Source of the DNA: Angiostrongylus vasorum | Taxonomy: Eukaryota > Nematoda > Chromadorea > Rhabditida > Metastrongylidae | NCBI GenBank assembly: GCA_018806985.1 | Contig: JADANN010000392.1 | Coordinates: 496,001-560,000, forward strand | Length of the DNA: 64,000 nucleotides | Direction of reading: 5' to 3' | Part shown: in pieces, positions 10,985-20,569 of the stretch | Numbering within the stretch: position 1 is the stretch's first letter | How the letters are laid out: every line of letters begins with the position of its first letter | Program-made: the position numbers and the translations under genes | Notes under the pieces: model-generated | Told to the model about the DNA's origin: nothing | Databases searched by the model: none | Seen by the model: the letters and a program-made list of their open reading frames with translations, nothing else

Positions 10985-12300
10985 ATTTCCCTGACCCCGA
11001 AGGAGCACCCGATTCGGCAGCGTTGGGTAGGACGTAGACGAAGAGGCTGCTAAAATCTCAGGACCAATGGAAGCTGCCTAAATCGCAAAGAACTACGGTG
11101 ACAATCTCTACCTACAATGCACGCACACCCGCATCCGAGTCCTCGATAGAAACTTGGTCACTCAAGCAAGAAGGATGAGGTACGGCCTCGTCGGCCGGGC
11201 CGAGACGCGGCGCCACCCATTCAATGCCGTCTATGAAACCGGAGAAGAACTGTTCCTCGGTTCATGCGATAGTATTGAAGAGATATGGATCAATACCGGC
11301 TTTGAGAATCTTCGTCGTTAGCATATATTCTTTCATCATTGGAGACTTTAACGCTAAGACTAAACCAAGAAGGACGTCTGAAGAACGTCACACTGGGACC
11401 CACGAGCTAGGATGGAACGAGTAGAGTGGACGGCTGTCCGAGTTTATCATGACGACCAAGACCATCCATAGTAACTTACAATTCCAGAAGCTCCACTATA
11501 AACGCTGGACGTAGGAGTCACCCGATTTAGAATAGCATAACGAAATAGACCACATAACAGTAAATAGAAGGTTTTGTCTTACCGATATCGCTGTTGTCCC
11601 AAAATTCTACGCTGGATTAGACAGTCGCCACCTTCGTGCACGATTTTATTTCTCACGAAAAGGAGAAAAAGCGGCTAAATTTAAAAAACGAGTTTCTAAA
11701 ACCGCTATAAACTTGGCCTTATTCAATGCACTATTCGGCTGTTGAGAGACGCCGTTCTCGACAACACGGACGAAGAATACGATCGGCTCATTCAACATTC
11801 TAAATCACTCCGAACTTCCTAAACTATGCATACAGGCGATAAGGAGAGATCTCAAAAGAGAAGAGCAGCAGTTATGGTCGAGGCTGCAGAGGCTAGGAAA
11901 GGCGTTCGCAAAGAACATCGAAGCTTCTCCAATTATAAAACCAAGATTATTTCACTCCAACGCCCAGGCGGAACAGTTACAGCGTTCAGAAATGAAATGG
12001 GAAAAGTCATTCACGACTACTACTCAGATCTCTTCAATAGTCACGTGGTCCTCTCTCAAATGAAATAAAGGAAGGTGGTTATGTTGTACCACCGGTTCTC
12101 TCTTCCGGAGTCCACCATGCTATTTCGTCGGTGAAAAATCGAATAGCACCGGGTCCGGAAAGGATAAAATCTGAACACTTGAAAAACCTTCTACCAGTCC
12201 TCATAAACACAATGGCTCGGCTCTTCACACGTTACGTGTTTGAATGCAAGGTCCCTACTCAGTGGAAGACCAGCAAGACTGTGCGGCTCGGTCGTGTAGT
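10985..12300 (+). mobile_element. RTE retrotransposon 5' half, degenerate
   Basis: Plus-strand remains in order: endonuclease pieces near 11230-11560 (TGEELFLGSCDSIEEIW, IGDFNAKT, RVEWT), then a linker (NTDEEYDRLIQHSKSL, 11768-11815; RRAAVMVEAAEARKGVRK, 11863-11916; YKTKIISLQRPGGTVTAFRN), then the first RT block (NRIAPGPERIKSEHLKNLLP, 12137-12196; VPTQWKTSKTV). It has many stops and frameshifts. The element stops where a family C repeat begins near 12290, so the palm and the C-terminus are absent. Confidence 0.8.
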
Positions 12301-12465
12301 AGGTAACGTGTGAGCCTCCGAGAAGGGTAATAGCTGGTTTGAATATGAACTGAGGTCTTAGTTTTGCACAAATCTCAGCATCCTTGTAATTGTGCTCCGC
12401 ATAACACTCCGCCGTGTAAAAAATAATAATACTTGAAACTAAGTTGCACGCAATTATAGTAGTAT
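12290..12465 (-). mobile_element. family C repeat truncating the RTE copy
   Basis: Shows the tRNA-like head (TGTAGTAGGTAACGTG as A-box-like, GGTTTGAATAT as B-box-like), then TTTTGCACAAATCTCAGCA, matching the TTTTGCAAATATCTCAGCA block of other family C copies in reverse orientation. Confidence 0.55.
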
Positions 12466-13245
12466 TGCTACATGCTGTGAAAGTCATTTGAAATCAAGAA
12501 TTTGTTCTCATTGTAATAGATTTCTTTTTTCTTCTCAAAATCGCAGTTAAAAGTAGATTTTATGCGAATGCTTTCGCAGGACCAGAAGTAGCAAGACTGG
12601 CATAATTCGGTGCGAAAACTACCAAAGCCCAATCTACACTTCAATATCAAATATCAGACTTCTGCATCATCTGCGGACAAGTTCAACAAAGGCCTAAGAC
12701 ATTACCAGTAGAAGGGAGAGACATTCAAGAAAGTCATTTATAATGATGAGTATCACGACAAACCTTCACGAGACAGAATCTAGTTGAGAACGACTAAAAC
12801 ACAGTGTATGTCATGCATCATTTTGGTTCCGAGACTACGTTTTTTCATGACATTTGCCTTCTAAAGCCTTTGCAGACTATGGTACTCCCACACGTCTGCA
12901 AACTCGAAAGAGTCACCGCCATAGGCGAGCAATGCAAGGCTGAACGAAGTGGAAAATGAGATGGTGATGCTACTATTTGTTATGTCGGCTGCCCAAGTGT
13001 TTAAGTCCGTTGGGATCGAACCCTCCATTACCCTTTCAGGAAACTCAGGTGCTGTTCATTACATCAAAGCAGGTCATTGCCTTGCTTTTCTCTACGCCAA
13101 TCTCATTCCTTTGATCAGTTCTCCTGCGCTTCAATTTCTTAGAAAAATTGGCAACATTGCAATGATTACAACGTATAATTTCTATCTTCTGCCCATTATT
13201 TCTTCACACCAGGTTATGATGTGAAATATACCACAATGGTTATAT
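12466..13245. other. no gene; probable old family C piece at 12990-13060
   Basis: Around 12990-13060 the order GGATCGAACCCTCCATTACC, TTTCAGGAAACTCAGGTG resembles the plus-oriented family C head. The 91-codon frame at 12949-13224 runs across it and is not supported as a gene. Confidence 0.35.
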
Positions 13246-13249
13246 GATA

Positions 13250-13630
13250 TTTGGAAAACCTAGATGCCAGGCCAGATCGAACCGCGCTTACTCTTTTCAG
13301 GCAGCTCATGTGTTACGCATGACACCACCGAAGCCCTCTTTCTGCCTTTCTCTCAGCCAGTCTTTCTACCCTAATGGTGTCATCAGCAATCACCTGTGAC
13401 GGGAAAAAACGGGCAGTACATAATACTCACACATTGTTGTTTCGAATACAGCCTCAGCTTAACTGGGTTTAATGCCTATTTGAGCACTCCAGATCATTTC
13501 TGTTGACGGATTGCTAATGGGACAGTTAGCGTAAAAAGACTGGCTGAGAGAAACGCAGAGCGACGGCCCTCAGTAGTGGAATGAGTACCACGTGAGCCTG
13601 CGGAAAGGGTGGTTCGATCTAGTTGTATTA
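13250..13630. mobile_element. inverted pair of family C repeats
   Basis: A plus-oriented copy (about 13260-13405: GATCGAACCGCGCTTAC, TTTCTCTCAGCCAGTCTTTC, ATCAGCAATCACC) faces a minus-oriented copy (about 13450-13625: CAGCCTCAGCTTAACTGG, CTGGCTGAGAGAAACG, GGTTCGATC). Both are diverged. Confidence 0.55.
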
Positions 13631-13639
13631 CAAAGATTG

Positions 13640-15235
13640 TTTGCGCGATGTTTGTAGCTAACATTGGTTTGATGCAACGTGAAAGTCTCTAGTGCCCATC
13701 AATTCGTAGGAATGAATGGTCCTATTTTTCACTCAGATTTCAAAAAAATAAAGAATACTGATGAAAGAATTACTTTTGGAGAGAATGAAGTTGTTGATGA
13801 ACAAACCAAATTTATTTAAATATCATGAACTGTTCACGCTGTCTACACTGAGAAGTAGTCTAACAGTTGCGCTGATCGTCACGTTTGTGGGCATAGCTGT
13901 TCAAACGCGTTCTTGCAGAGTCAATGTGGAACCTCATTATTAAACGATCCGTTATCTTCACAATCACTTTACTGCTGCACTTGGTCGAATTCACAATACC
14001 AAGTCGTTCATTAGTTGCATTCATCTGTTTCTCAGGATGAGGTCGTAGTTGTCGTCGCTCAATGTTTAACTGCTTATCCACATCTAGGACACACGAGGTG
14101 GTCTCTCGACTAACTGGGTGGAATTTTAGCATTGAGCTATGTGTACTATGTGTTTATGATACAGCACAAACTAAGTAATAGTAAAAGAAGAAACAAGCTG
14201 TTCGGCCTTGTTAACTACGTTTTTTTTGAAAATGTAAAAAGAGATCATCACATGTGGCTAATCAGTCTATTTCAAGAAACAGCTGCAATAGCTACAATAT
14301 CTTTTAGTTTTTCCTGCTGCACAGTGTGAACGGAATCACTGTCATATAAGTAGAAACAGTGGCAGTCTCTTCAAAGGTTATGATTTTATATTTTGCTTAG
14401 ACTCGTTATGTCTCCTTTTAAATTGGAGAAAGAGCATTGCTGATGAATTTATGGGAAGCTAGACAACACCACAGATGTTTAGGCGATCTCGATGAGTGTT
14501 TGATGAGATGCATTGGTAGTACACTCTGAAATTGGTGGTTGACACATGCACGGTGTTCTTTCACATTTTCTTCTGCTGGAAGCTGTTGACATATTGAGGA
14601 AATGAAGAGCGATTCTGAATATAGATATGACTAGTGGCGCTCTTCAGAACTGTACAATGAATAATGGATGCTTGCTGTGTATGCCTTTACTAATATCGAG
14701 CTGCTTCACAAAGCTTTTGATGCCGTCGAAACACAAGTCGTCGTAGAGCCTTTTCGACAACCACGGCTTTCATTTCCATACAATAGATGTTCTTCAATGT
14801 TGCGTGGTATGCAAATCTAATAAAAATTTTTATCACAATTTTTATTAAAATAGCGACTTCTGCTACTAATTGTTATAAAGTCAAGAGCATAGTAAAGTGA
14901 GCTGATTTCCAAATTGAATGAGGTATATGTGCGGAAAAACCAATGAATTGTCCAAGGTCTTCACATAATTGTGGAGCCTACAAGAACGCTGCATCACGGA
15001 TAACTAATGAGTCCTCTTGCGATAAATATCCCATTCGATCAACGTTCATTACGTCAGTGTACAGAGAGAACCATAGATCCTCAAGTCGCACCCGAATCTA
15101 CGCCGGAACCCCACAACCGCTGTGGGTAGCGATTAAAAGAAAGCCATACGAAAAGAATAAGAAATGTGACCGAAATTACACAAGACGGGGAGCCCTGTAA
15201 GTATCTAAATAGATGACTTTGAAAAAAATTAATGA
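13640..15235. other. no recognisable gene
   Basis: Frames at 13761-13943, 13860-14132 (minus), 14132-14329 and 14943-15200 have no splice, domain or codon support that I can see. A short inverted repeat (AATTTTTATCACAATTTTTATT) lies near 14825. Confidence 0.35.
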
Positions 15236-15249
15236 GGATTTGGAAAATT

Positions 15250-15945
15250 TGTAAATTTGGTCATCTGTGATAGACTACACGAGAAAGTGACTACACGAGA
15301 AAGTGACGTGAGAAAGTGCGTCAGAAACCTGGTCGTTGGTAAGCAGGATGAAATATCACTCAGCGTTATTGAACGCGCAGTCGAAAGGACGATGCTAAGA
15401 GTATCTCGTGTCACACTTGTGAGTGTGGGGATTCGAAACTCCGACCTGCGACAGCGTTCAAAAATCAATGGAGCCCTTCTATACGTCAAACAGTCGAAGA
15501 TAGGGTGAGCCGGACGCGTAACGCGTATGAATGACAACCACTGGATAAGAGCCATTGGTGACTCGATTCCCTTGGGGGTATCAAACGTAGTGGAGGAAGA
15601 CCACCGACCTGATGGTCAGAGTTCTTCACGAAAAGCCTAGAAGAGAGGTATGATGCTGAATAAGTTCCTAGAACGAGCAGAACCCATTGGGCTAGCCTTG
15701 CACACGACAGGGAAAATGGAAGAATTAATGGTGCTCGCTCGAGTCACTCGACGATCAGTGGGACGGCAGGTGATGAATGTGGCACGAATATTGGTAGATA
15801 TCATGTATAAAAGCACATACTTGTCGCTGTTCACATCCCAATAGACCACTATTTCCTATTAATTCATCCCCAGTTCCCTCGTCGTCTTCGAACCCTCGCA
15901 GGTTTTCCATCGAATCGTAGAATAATGTCTGGAACACTTATTTGT
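15250..15945 (+). mobile_element. RTE 3' end fragment with 3' UTR
   Basis: The plus frame 15356-15508 reads SLSVIERAVERTMLRVSRVT, then IRNSDLRQRSKI. This is the RTE block SVIERG-ERVMLGV-RFTQV-EGIRSS-LRQRSKI. After frameshifts the tail codes for a Trp/Arg-rich end (15600-15770). The noncoding end at 15845-15945 matches 16065-16180 and 263-375. It is 5'-truncated before the FADD block. Confidence 0.7.
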
Positions 15946-16064
15946 GTATGTACGCATGTGAGTATGCATTAGGGCAATACATATGTACATATATATGTGC
16001 ACATACATATATAAGCAAGCTTACGGGTGCATATGATAGATGAAAACAGAGTGTTCCCCTTCCA

Positions 16065-16180
16065 TATGAGGATAGGGCATTATTTCCTATTAAGTCATCT
16101 ACAATTACCTTTTTCTTCTTCGAAACTTCGTGGGACTTCGACCGAATCGTTAGAATCCTCCCTAGAACACTTACCAGTGT
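16065..16180 (+). mobile_element. second RTE-type 3' end block
   Basis: Repeats the 15845-15945 block (TATTTCCTATTAAGTCATC, CGAATCG, CTAGAACAC) about 220 bases downstream, after a TA/CA-rich stretch. This gives a direct repeat of 3' ends. The rest of 15950-16615 shows nothing recognisable. Confidence 0.5.
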
Positions 16181-16619
16181 AAAAGAAATAATGAGGAAAT
16201 GTAGAGATGAAACTATTATCTATGAGTACGAATAAACGAGATCACCATCAGCTCTTCGATGTCGCCTCGAATAGACGAGTCTAAATCATTCGACAACGAA
16301 AGCTTTTCCACCATCTGAAGAGCCCAAATTTGATAGAATACCGGTAGTTCTCTAACACACCTTAAGAAACTGGGAATTCCAGTATTAACATACCAGACGG
16401 TTTAGAATTACCACGCTAATCTGCTACATTGTTAAGTAATAACCTGTGAATAATCGCAATTCCTGGTTATCTCGAGGCAAAAGAAACCTTTTGTTTTACT
16501 TTGTTTATTTCTTCATGTGGACTAATCTATCACTGTACTTCTTTAAATTGACCATCCAAGAGTTTACTAATAAAATTTAGTCGGCTTCGAGTGGGAGACC
16601 TCGACTCGGCTGATATTAG

Positions 16620-17560
16620 GCTGTTCGAAAATAAATGAGCGTTTATAACCATTTTCTTTTTAATTTTCTATTTTATTTGGTTTGACCCGTCTTCACGTCT
16701 ACTGTGTAGTTCCCAGCACTTCTCATTTCCCCGCATCCACTCTCCACGGAGACCTTCCAACTTTTACGTGTGACTTCGGTTGTTAGCTTGACGAATGTCT
16801 TTTCATCTTGAACGTCGTAGAATACTAGTCGAGCAATTCTCCCTGGAGTCCTGAGATAGTCGGGCTGGAGCGCTCCCAAATGGATTGCAGCGAGCGATTC
16901 TTTCCCAGACGAGTCTGGTATTAATTTAGCAACTCCGGAGGGGATGACAGGCTTGGTTGGAGAGGAGCGGAATCGAACTAGCACCATGCTTGTCATGACG
17001 GACACCACTACCACTGTGCTATCCGCCCCTGTTTATAACTATGTTGTCTAAAATGTCATAACTTGTTTGAAACAAAACTTTATCAATCATCTTAGTCTTC
17101 ACATTTTTTGCCAACGAGAAACAAGTTTACCTTTTTCAGTTGCATTAAATTCTGGAGTTCTGGAAGCAATGAATTCGTTGAAGGCATTTTCCTTTTGCGT
17201 CACCATGGTTGGTGAAGCATTTCTCGCGTAGGAAGATGTAAAGGTGCGTGAAGTGATAGTCGGTAGGCGAGGGGTCTCATGAATATGGCGGATGAGGCAA
17301 AGTTTCGTAGCCCAACTCGTTCAACTTCTACAGCGTAGTCAAGCAACGTGAGCCCAGGCACTGTCGTGGAAAAAGATTGGTCCTTTTCCATGGACTAATG
17401 CCTGTCATTGTTGTAGCAGCTTGCGGCGCATTTCGTCGACCTGTTGGCATTAGTTCTCTGCCGTAATCGTTTCGCTAAGATTTTCTCGAACTTGGGCTGG
17501 TAGAATACAAACAGTATGGGCGAGATAACACCCACGAACGCAGGCACGACCACGTCAAAC
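16620..17560 (-). mobile_element. mariner relic split by a SINE
   Basis: Minus-strand transposase remains, from about 17560 down: CVRGCY, ETITAEN, CQQVDEMRRKLLQQ, QALVHGKGPIFFHDS, then RPLAYRLS in a shifted frame and NAFNEFIASRTPEF. The canonical HDNAR block has become HDSAW. Stops and shifts abound. The 3' terminus at 16620-16645 (GGCTGTTCGAAAATAAATGA) matches the end of the arm mariner at 28166. A family A SINE sits inside the 3' end. Confidence 0.75.
16653..17030 (-). mobile_element. SINE family A with target-site duplication
   Basis: Minus-oriented: tRNA-like head GGCGGATAGCACAGTGG with B-box-like GGTTCGATTCC-type sequence (here CTAGTTCGATTCC), the shared core (TACCAGACTCGTCTGGG), then body and an A-rich tail (AAACCAAATAAAATAG). 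It is flanked by GTTTATAACCAT (16641-16652) and GTTTATAACTAT (17031-17042), a 12 bp duplication with one mismatch lying in the mariner. The 113-codon minus frame at 16673-17014 is a shadow of this element. Confidence 0.85.
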
Positions 17561-17570
17561 GTAAACATTT

Positions 17571-17759
17571 AAGTGCCAAATAGGCGAACGGAAAAAAGAA
17601 ATCCACTGCGTAGAGTCCTCTACGCCTTGCACGAGGTCGCTTTTGCCCGTGTTTAACCCTCTATCCGTCACTGTGATACCTCAGTGAGGGAGATACACGG
17701 ATGAGAAGGAATAAGTATTTCCAAAACCTATCCTATTTTAAACGTTAAATAAAAAAAAC
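17571..17759. other. no recognisable feature
   Basis: Short interval between the mariner relic and the exon candidate at 17760. Nothing seen. Confidence 0.4.
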
Positions 17760-18036
17760 TTAGTAAGATAATATGGTAGCGTTTCGTACCGTAGGAAGCA
17801 CAATAGGACTTCCACCATTAGCAAACGGGAATTCATCGGCTGTGATGGCATTCATAAAATCATACGCTTGTTCTTCTCTCTCATGATCATTCATGAGTGC
17901 TGAAAGAAACATTTCATTCAGTGACGTCGGCACAGTAGAGGAAATCGCTTTGTATGAAATCTTGAGAAAGTTGTTCGTCTTCAGAGTGAGAGTAGATGTA
18001 TTTGCACAACGTACACAATTGGTAGCATCACTTTGC
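17760..18036 (-). CDS. orphan exon candidate, unknown
   Basis: A minus frame opens after acceptor GTAGCAG (exon base 18036) and either runs to stop TAA at 17760 or leaves by donor GTACGA at 17789. It contains DATNCVRCANTSTLTLKT, two cysteines as CVRC, NDHEREEQAYDFMNAITADE and EFPFANGGSPIVLP. The apparent ATG at 18113 lies inside the adjacent SINE and is not a real start. No family recognised. It could pair with the 5' exon at 18643-18721, but the phases do not match directly, so another exon would be needed. Confidence 0.35.
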
Positions 18037-18064
18037 CTGCTACGCAACAACACAATACATATAA

Positions 18065-18345
18065 AAGCTAAAAGCTCTCGGCGTTGATCAATCGCTGAGG
18101 GTGCACCATGCATTCGGCTTCATTGAACATCATTGGAGGTGATTGAATGCATATCTGGCCTTCACAATGACTCCCGGTGGGCTACCAATGTATCGAATCA
18201 GTGCTACTATCCTCCCAGAGAAGTCTGGTACCAATTCGCCGATTCCGAAGGGATGCAAGGCTTGGTGGGCCATAGCCGGCGGAATCGATCCCATGCGTAC
18301 TGCAGGGCGCATCCGACAACTGCGCCACACGCTACCTTTACAAGA
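18065..18345 (-). mobile_element. SINE-like family B
   Basis: Minus-oriented: the 3' end AAAGCTCTCGGCGTTGATCA at 18066, the core ACCAGACTTCTCTGGGAGGA (on the minus strand), and a GGAATCGATCCCATGCG block in the tRNA-like head. The overlapping frames at 18130-18464 are shadows. A CATA/TATG-rich tract follows at 18350-18415. Confidence 0.8.
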
Positions 18346-18642
18346 CATGTGTATATGTGTATATATACACATACATATACAAGTATCAATGAGTGTGTGT
18401 ATATATAATATGTGGACAGCAGAAAGACTGAGCACAAAAATATAGGCGAAAAATAAATGTTCACATGAAATTATTATATCAAATTAAGTCTTATTAAATA
18501 TAAATGCAACTGAGCCCAAAGTTTCGCCGCCTTATTTTGTATGCAGAAGTTTCTTGATGAGAAATTGCAATGTATATTTAATTTAACACCTGCAACTTGG
18601 TCCTGTTATTTCTAAAAAACAATCCAGATTGGGTTAAATTAC

Positions 18643-18721
18643 CTGCCACGATGCCACTATCAATTTCCGCTTCGGGAATTTCGAGCAGGTAGTCAGACAC
18701 ATCCAAATCGGACGACTGCAT
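18643..18721 (-). CDS. 5' exon candidate, acidic N-terminus
   Basis: ATG at 18721 follows an acceptor-like TTTCTAG about 10 bases upstream, as expected for a trans-spliced start. The frame encodes MQSSDLDVSDYLLEIPEAE and reaches donor GTAATT at 18642 after 79 bases (phase 1). It is acidic and leucine-bearing. No family recognised. Confidence 0.35.
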
Positions 18722-18729
18722 GTTGGGTC

Positions 18730-19385
18730 TTCTAGAAATTCAATCTTAGACGGTGGCTGGGAGATCACAAGTAATTGGAGTGAATGACAAGGAAATGCGA
18801 ATAAAGTCGACGCTATTATGTGACATGTTTAGCTCTATAGAACACAAATCAATACATATAGTATAAAATCAAGTCAGAGCACGAAATCGAGCTTGTGAAT
18901 TGGTTGCGCTGATTATCGATGTTCTTGCTCTGCCAGTAGGGTCTTACGAGGTTATCGTTAAGTATTTGGCTTGTGATATTGGGTTGCAACCTTTCTATGC
19001 CAATGTTCACTCAAGAATGAAGAAAAATCGATATCACACGCAAGTGGGTATAAACAGCAAAGATAGTAATAAAATCAGTACAGCAGCATGATATAAAAAT
19101 GAAAGAAGGTAAAGGAGGTAATTGAGAATGGTAACCTGCTTCAACAGATTGAGAAAAAGGAGGAACAAGTGAGATAGGTGAGTGGAGCTGGGAAGAGTTG
19201 AGGTCAAGCGGTCGAGTCGAAGAAATGAGAGGAAATGGCTCCGCTACCAAGAATCGCATCTCACCTGAGTTAACAAGTGAGCGCAACGGTACGCAATCTG
19301 CGCGATATGCAGAATGCCTCGAAAAAAACAGGAAATGTCTGTATACATGTTCTTACGAACTGCCCTTTTTTCCTAGCTGACGCTA
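18730..19385. other. no recognisable gene
   Basis: Short frames only (18900-19091, 19011-19286 minus, 19198-19380), none with splice or domain support. Confidence 0.35.
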
Positions 19386-19389
19386 GGTG

Positions 19390-20060
19390 GGTACAGAAGT
19401 TCTTGTTGCTGCTGGCGCCTTTGTTCAATGGTTGACGTTTCGGTGATTTCGCCCTCCTCAGAGCCCGGACGTATAATACGTAACATTAGCTGCACGATTC
19501 GGGGGATTACTTAGTATTAATGAAGATCCAGTATACAAAAAAGACGCCAATTCACAGAAGCCACCCACCTTGCAGTTGGACTAAACGTCTGTTGTCCACT
19601 ACAGTAAATGAATGAGACCTACCCGTGAGGATGTGCATCAAAAATAATTCCGAGATAAGGTGACATATCACGTGTGACAGTGATGCATCGTTTCTGTGGT
19701 CCATCCTTGGGCCTTTGAAATCTATTCAAAATGCCTCTAGAGCCCTGAAAGTTAATGTTCTGTACTCTTACGTCAGAATCCGAACATTCGCTTCAAAATC
19801 GTCACCATTGTCTCCCTGTCCGCTTTGTGTACCTAGAGACGTAGTTTTTCGAATTCTCGCTTTTCCATCTAGATGTTCTCTTATTCGGACACAAAGTGGT
19901 CCACCGGTTTCGCTTATGTATTCCTCACCACATGCCTTACACGAGATCAAGTAAATTGTACCCAAACTCCCGCAATCCTCCTCGGTAGGACAGATTACAC
20001 AATTTTCTGAGCTGCACAAACGACTACACAGGTGGTTGCGAACCAGCTAAATGCGCACGG
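19390..20060 (-). mobile_element. Penelope-like element 3' fragment
   Basis: The minus frame 20019-19768 carries a GIY-YIG-type endonuclease domain: paired cysteines in NCVICPTEEDCGSLG, then GTIYLISCKACGEEYI, SETGGPLCVRIREHLDGKA. This is the Penelope-type linker plus GIY-YIG start. Downstream (19471-19431, minus) is a hammerhead-like core: CTGAGGA, a short arm, then GAAAC. The reverse transcriptase part is not seen, so the copy is 5'-truncated. The family cuts and primes at its target. This copy cannot act alone. Confidence 0.75.
19431..19471 (-). ncRNA. hammerhead-like ribozyme motif in Penelope end
   Basis: The minus strand reads GGGCTCTGAGGAGGGCG, then AAATCACCGAAACGTC. It has the CTGAnGA and GAAAC conserved boxes separated by a short potential stem II (GG...CC). 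Penelope-like elements are known to carry minimal hammerhead motifs in their terminal repeats. The stem I/III pairing is weak by eye, so activity is not claimed. Confidence 0.45.
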
Positions 20061-20298
20061 AATGCTATCGAAAACCAACTCGCAAAAGTATACTAGTGCA
20101 TTACCTTCTCTCAGCCTTCACACATGAAAAAGCGAATGCTGGCACAAAATGGGTGCGATAGTACATTGCATACTTTTATGATGGTTTTCACATGATTTAA
20201 CAGCATTCGCTCAGGTCCTTGAATTACCAATAACACTTGTTTTGTAAACGGAATGGTTAGGCTGCCTCTTATTATTTGAGATGCTTCTTAAACCTACT

Positions 20299-20511
20299 TC
20301 ACTTCTCCTTTTTCACTTGTGTTTCGTTTTTTGGCTGGAGAAATTGTTTTCTAATGAGCTTTGCTTCAGGTTTTTTGTAAAAGAACCTTTTTAGGTTATT
20401 TTCGATCATCAATTGATGAACTATTTTCTTTCCTTTTATCACTTTGTTCTCATTTCCGGAATCAGAGTCTGTTACTACTCCGTTTCTAGAACGTTCTCGT
20501 TTACATGGCAC
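20299..20511 (-). CDS. basic 70-residue open frame at the arm breakpoint
   Basis: ATG at 20511, stop at 20299. The protein is Lys/Glu-rich with an acidic patch (TDSDSGNENKVIKGKK). It starts two bases outside the left arm (which begins at 20513), so its upstream sequence was changed by the rearrangement. It may be a truncated 5' exon of a minus-strand gene, or chance. No family recognised. Confidence 0.25.
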   Translation of the reverse strand: MPCKRERSRNGVVTDSDSGNENKVIKGKKIVHQLMIENNLKRFFYKKPEAKLIRKQFLQPKNETQVKKEK

Positions 20512-20569
20512 TGTTTGACTTAAATCACCAAACTAGTGATCTCAATTTTTTAACACGTATGGTTTACAG

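Noticed and set aside
12949..13224. 91-codon hydrophobic plus frame.
   Set aside because: It overlaps a decayed family C piece and shows no signal or splice context.
17395..17568. A 57-residue minus frame that looks like the last membrane segment of a chemoreceptor (VVVPAFVGVISPILFVFYQP).
   Set aside because: The next frame of the same stretch reads ETITAEN and CQQVDEMRRKLLQQ, a mariner transposase pattern continuous with the relic below 17400. The receptor-like frame is a shadow.
16673..18464. Frames of 80-113 codons at 16673-17014 and 18130-18464.
   Set aside because: They lie within SINE copies A and B whose ends and duplications are visible.
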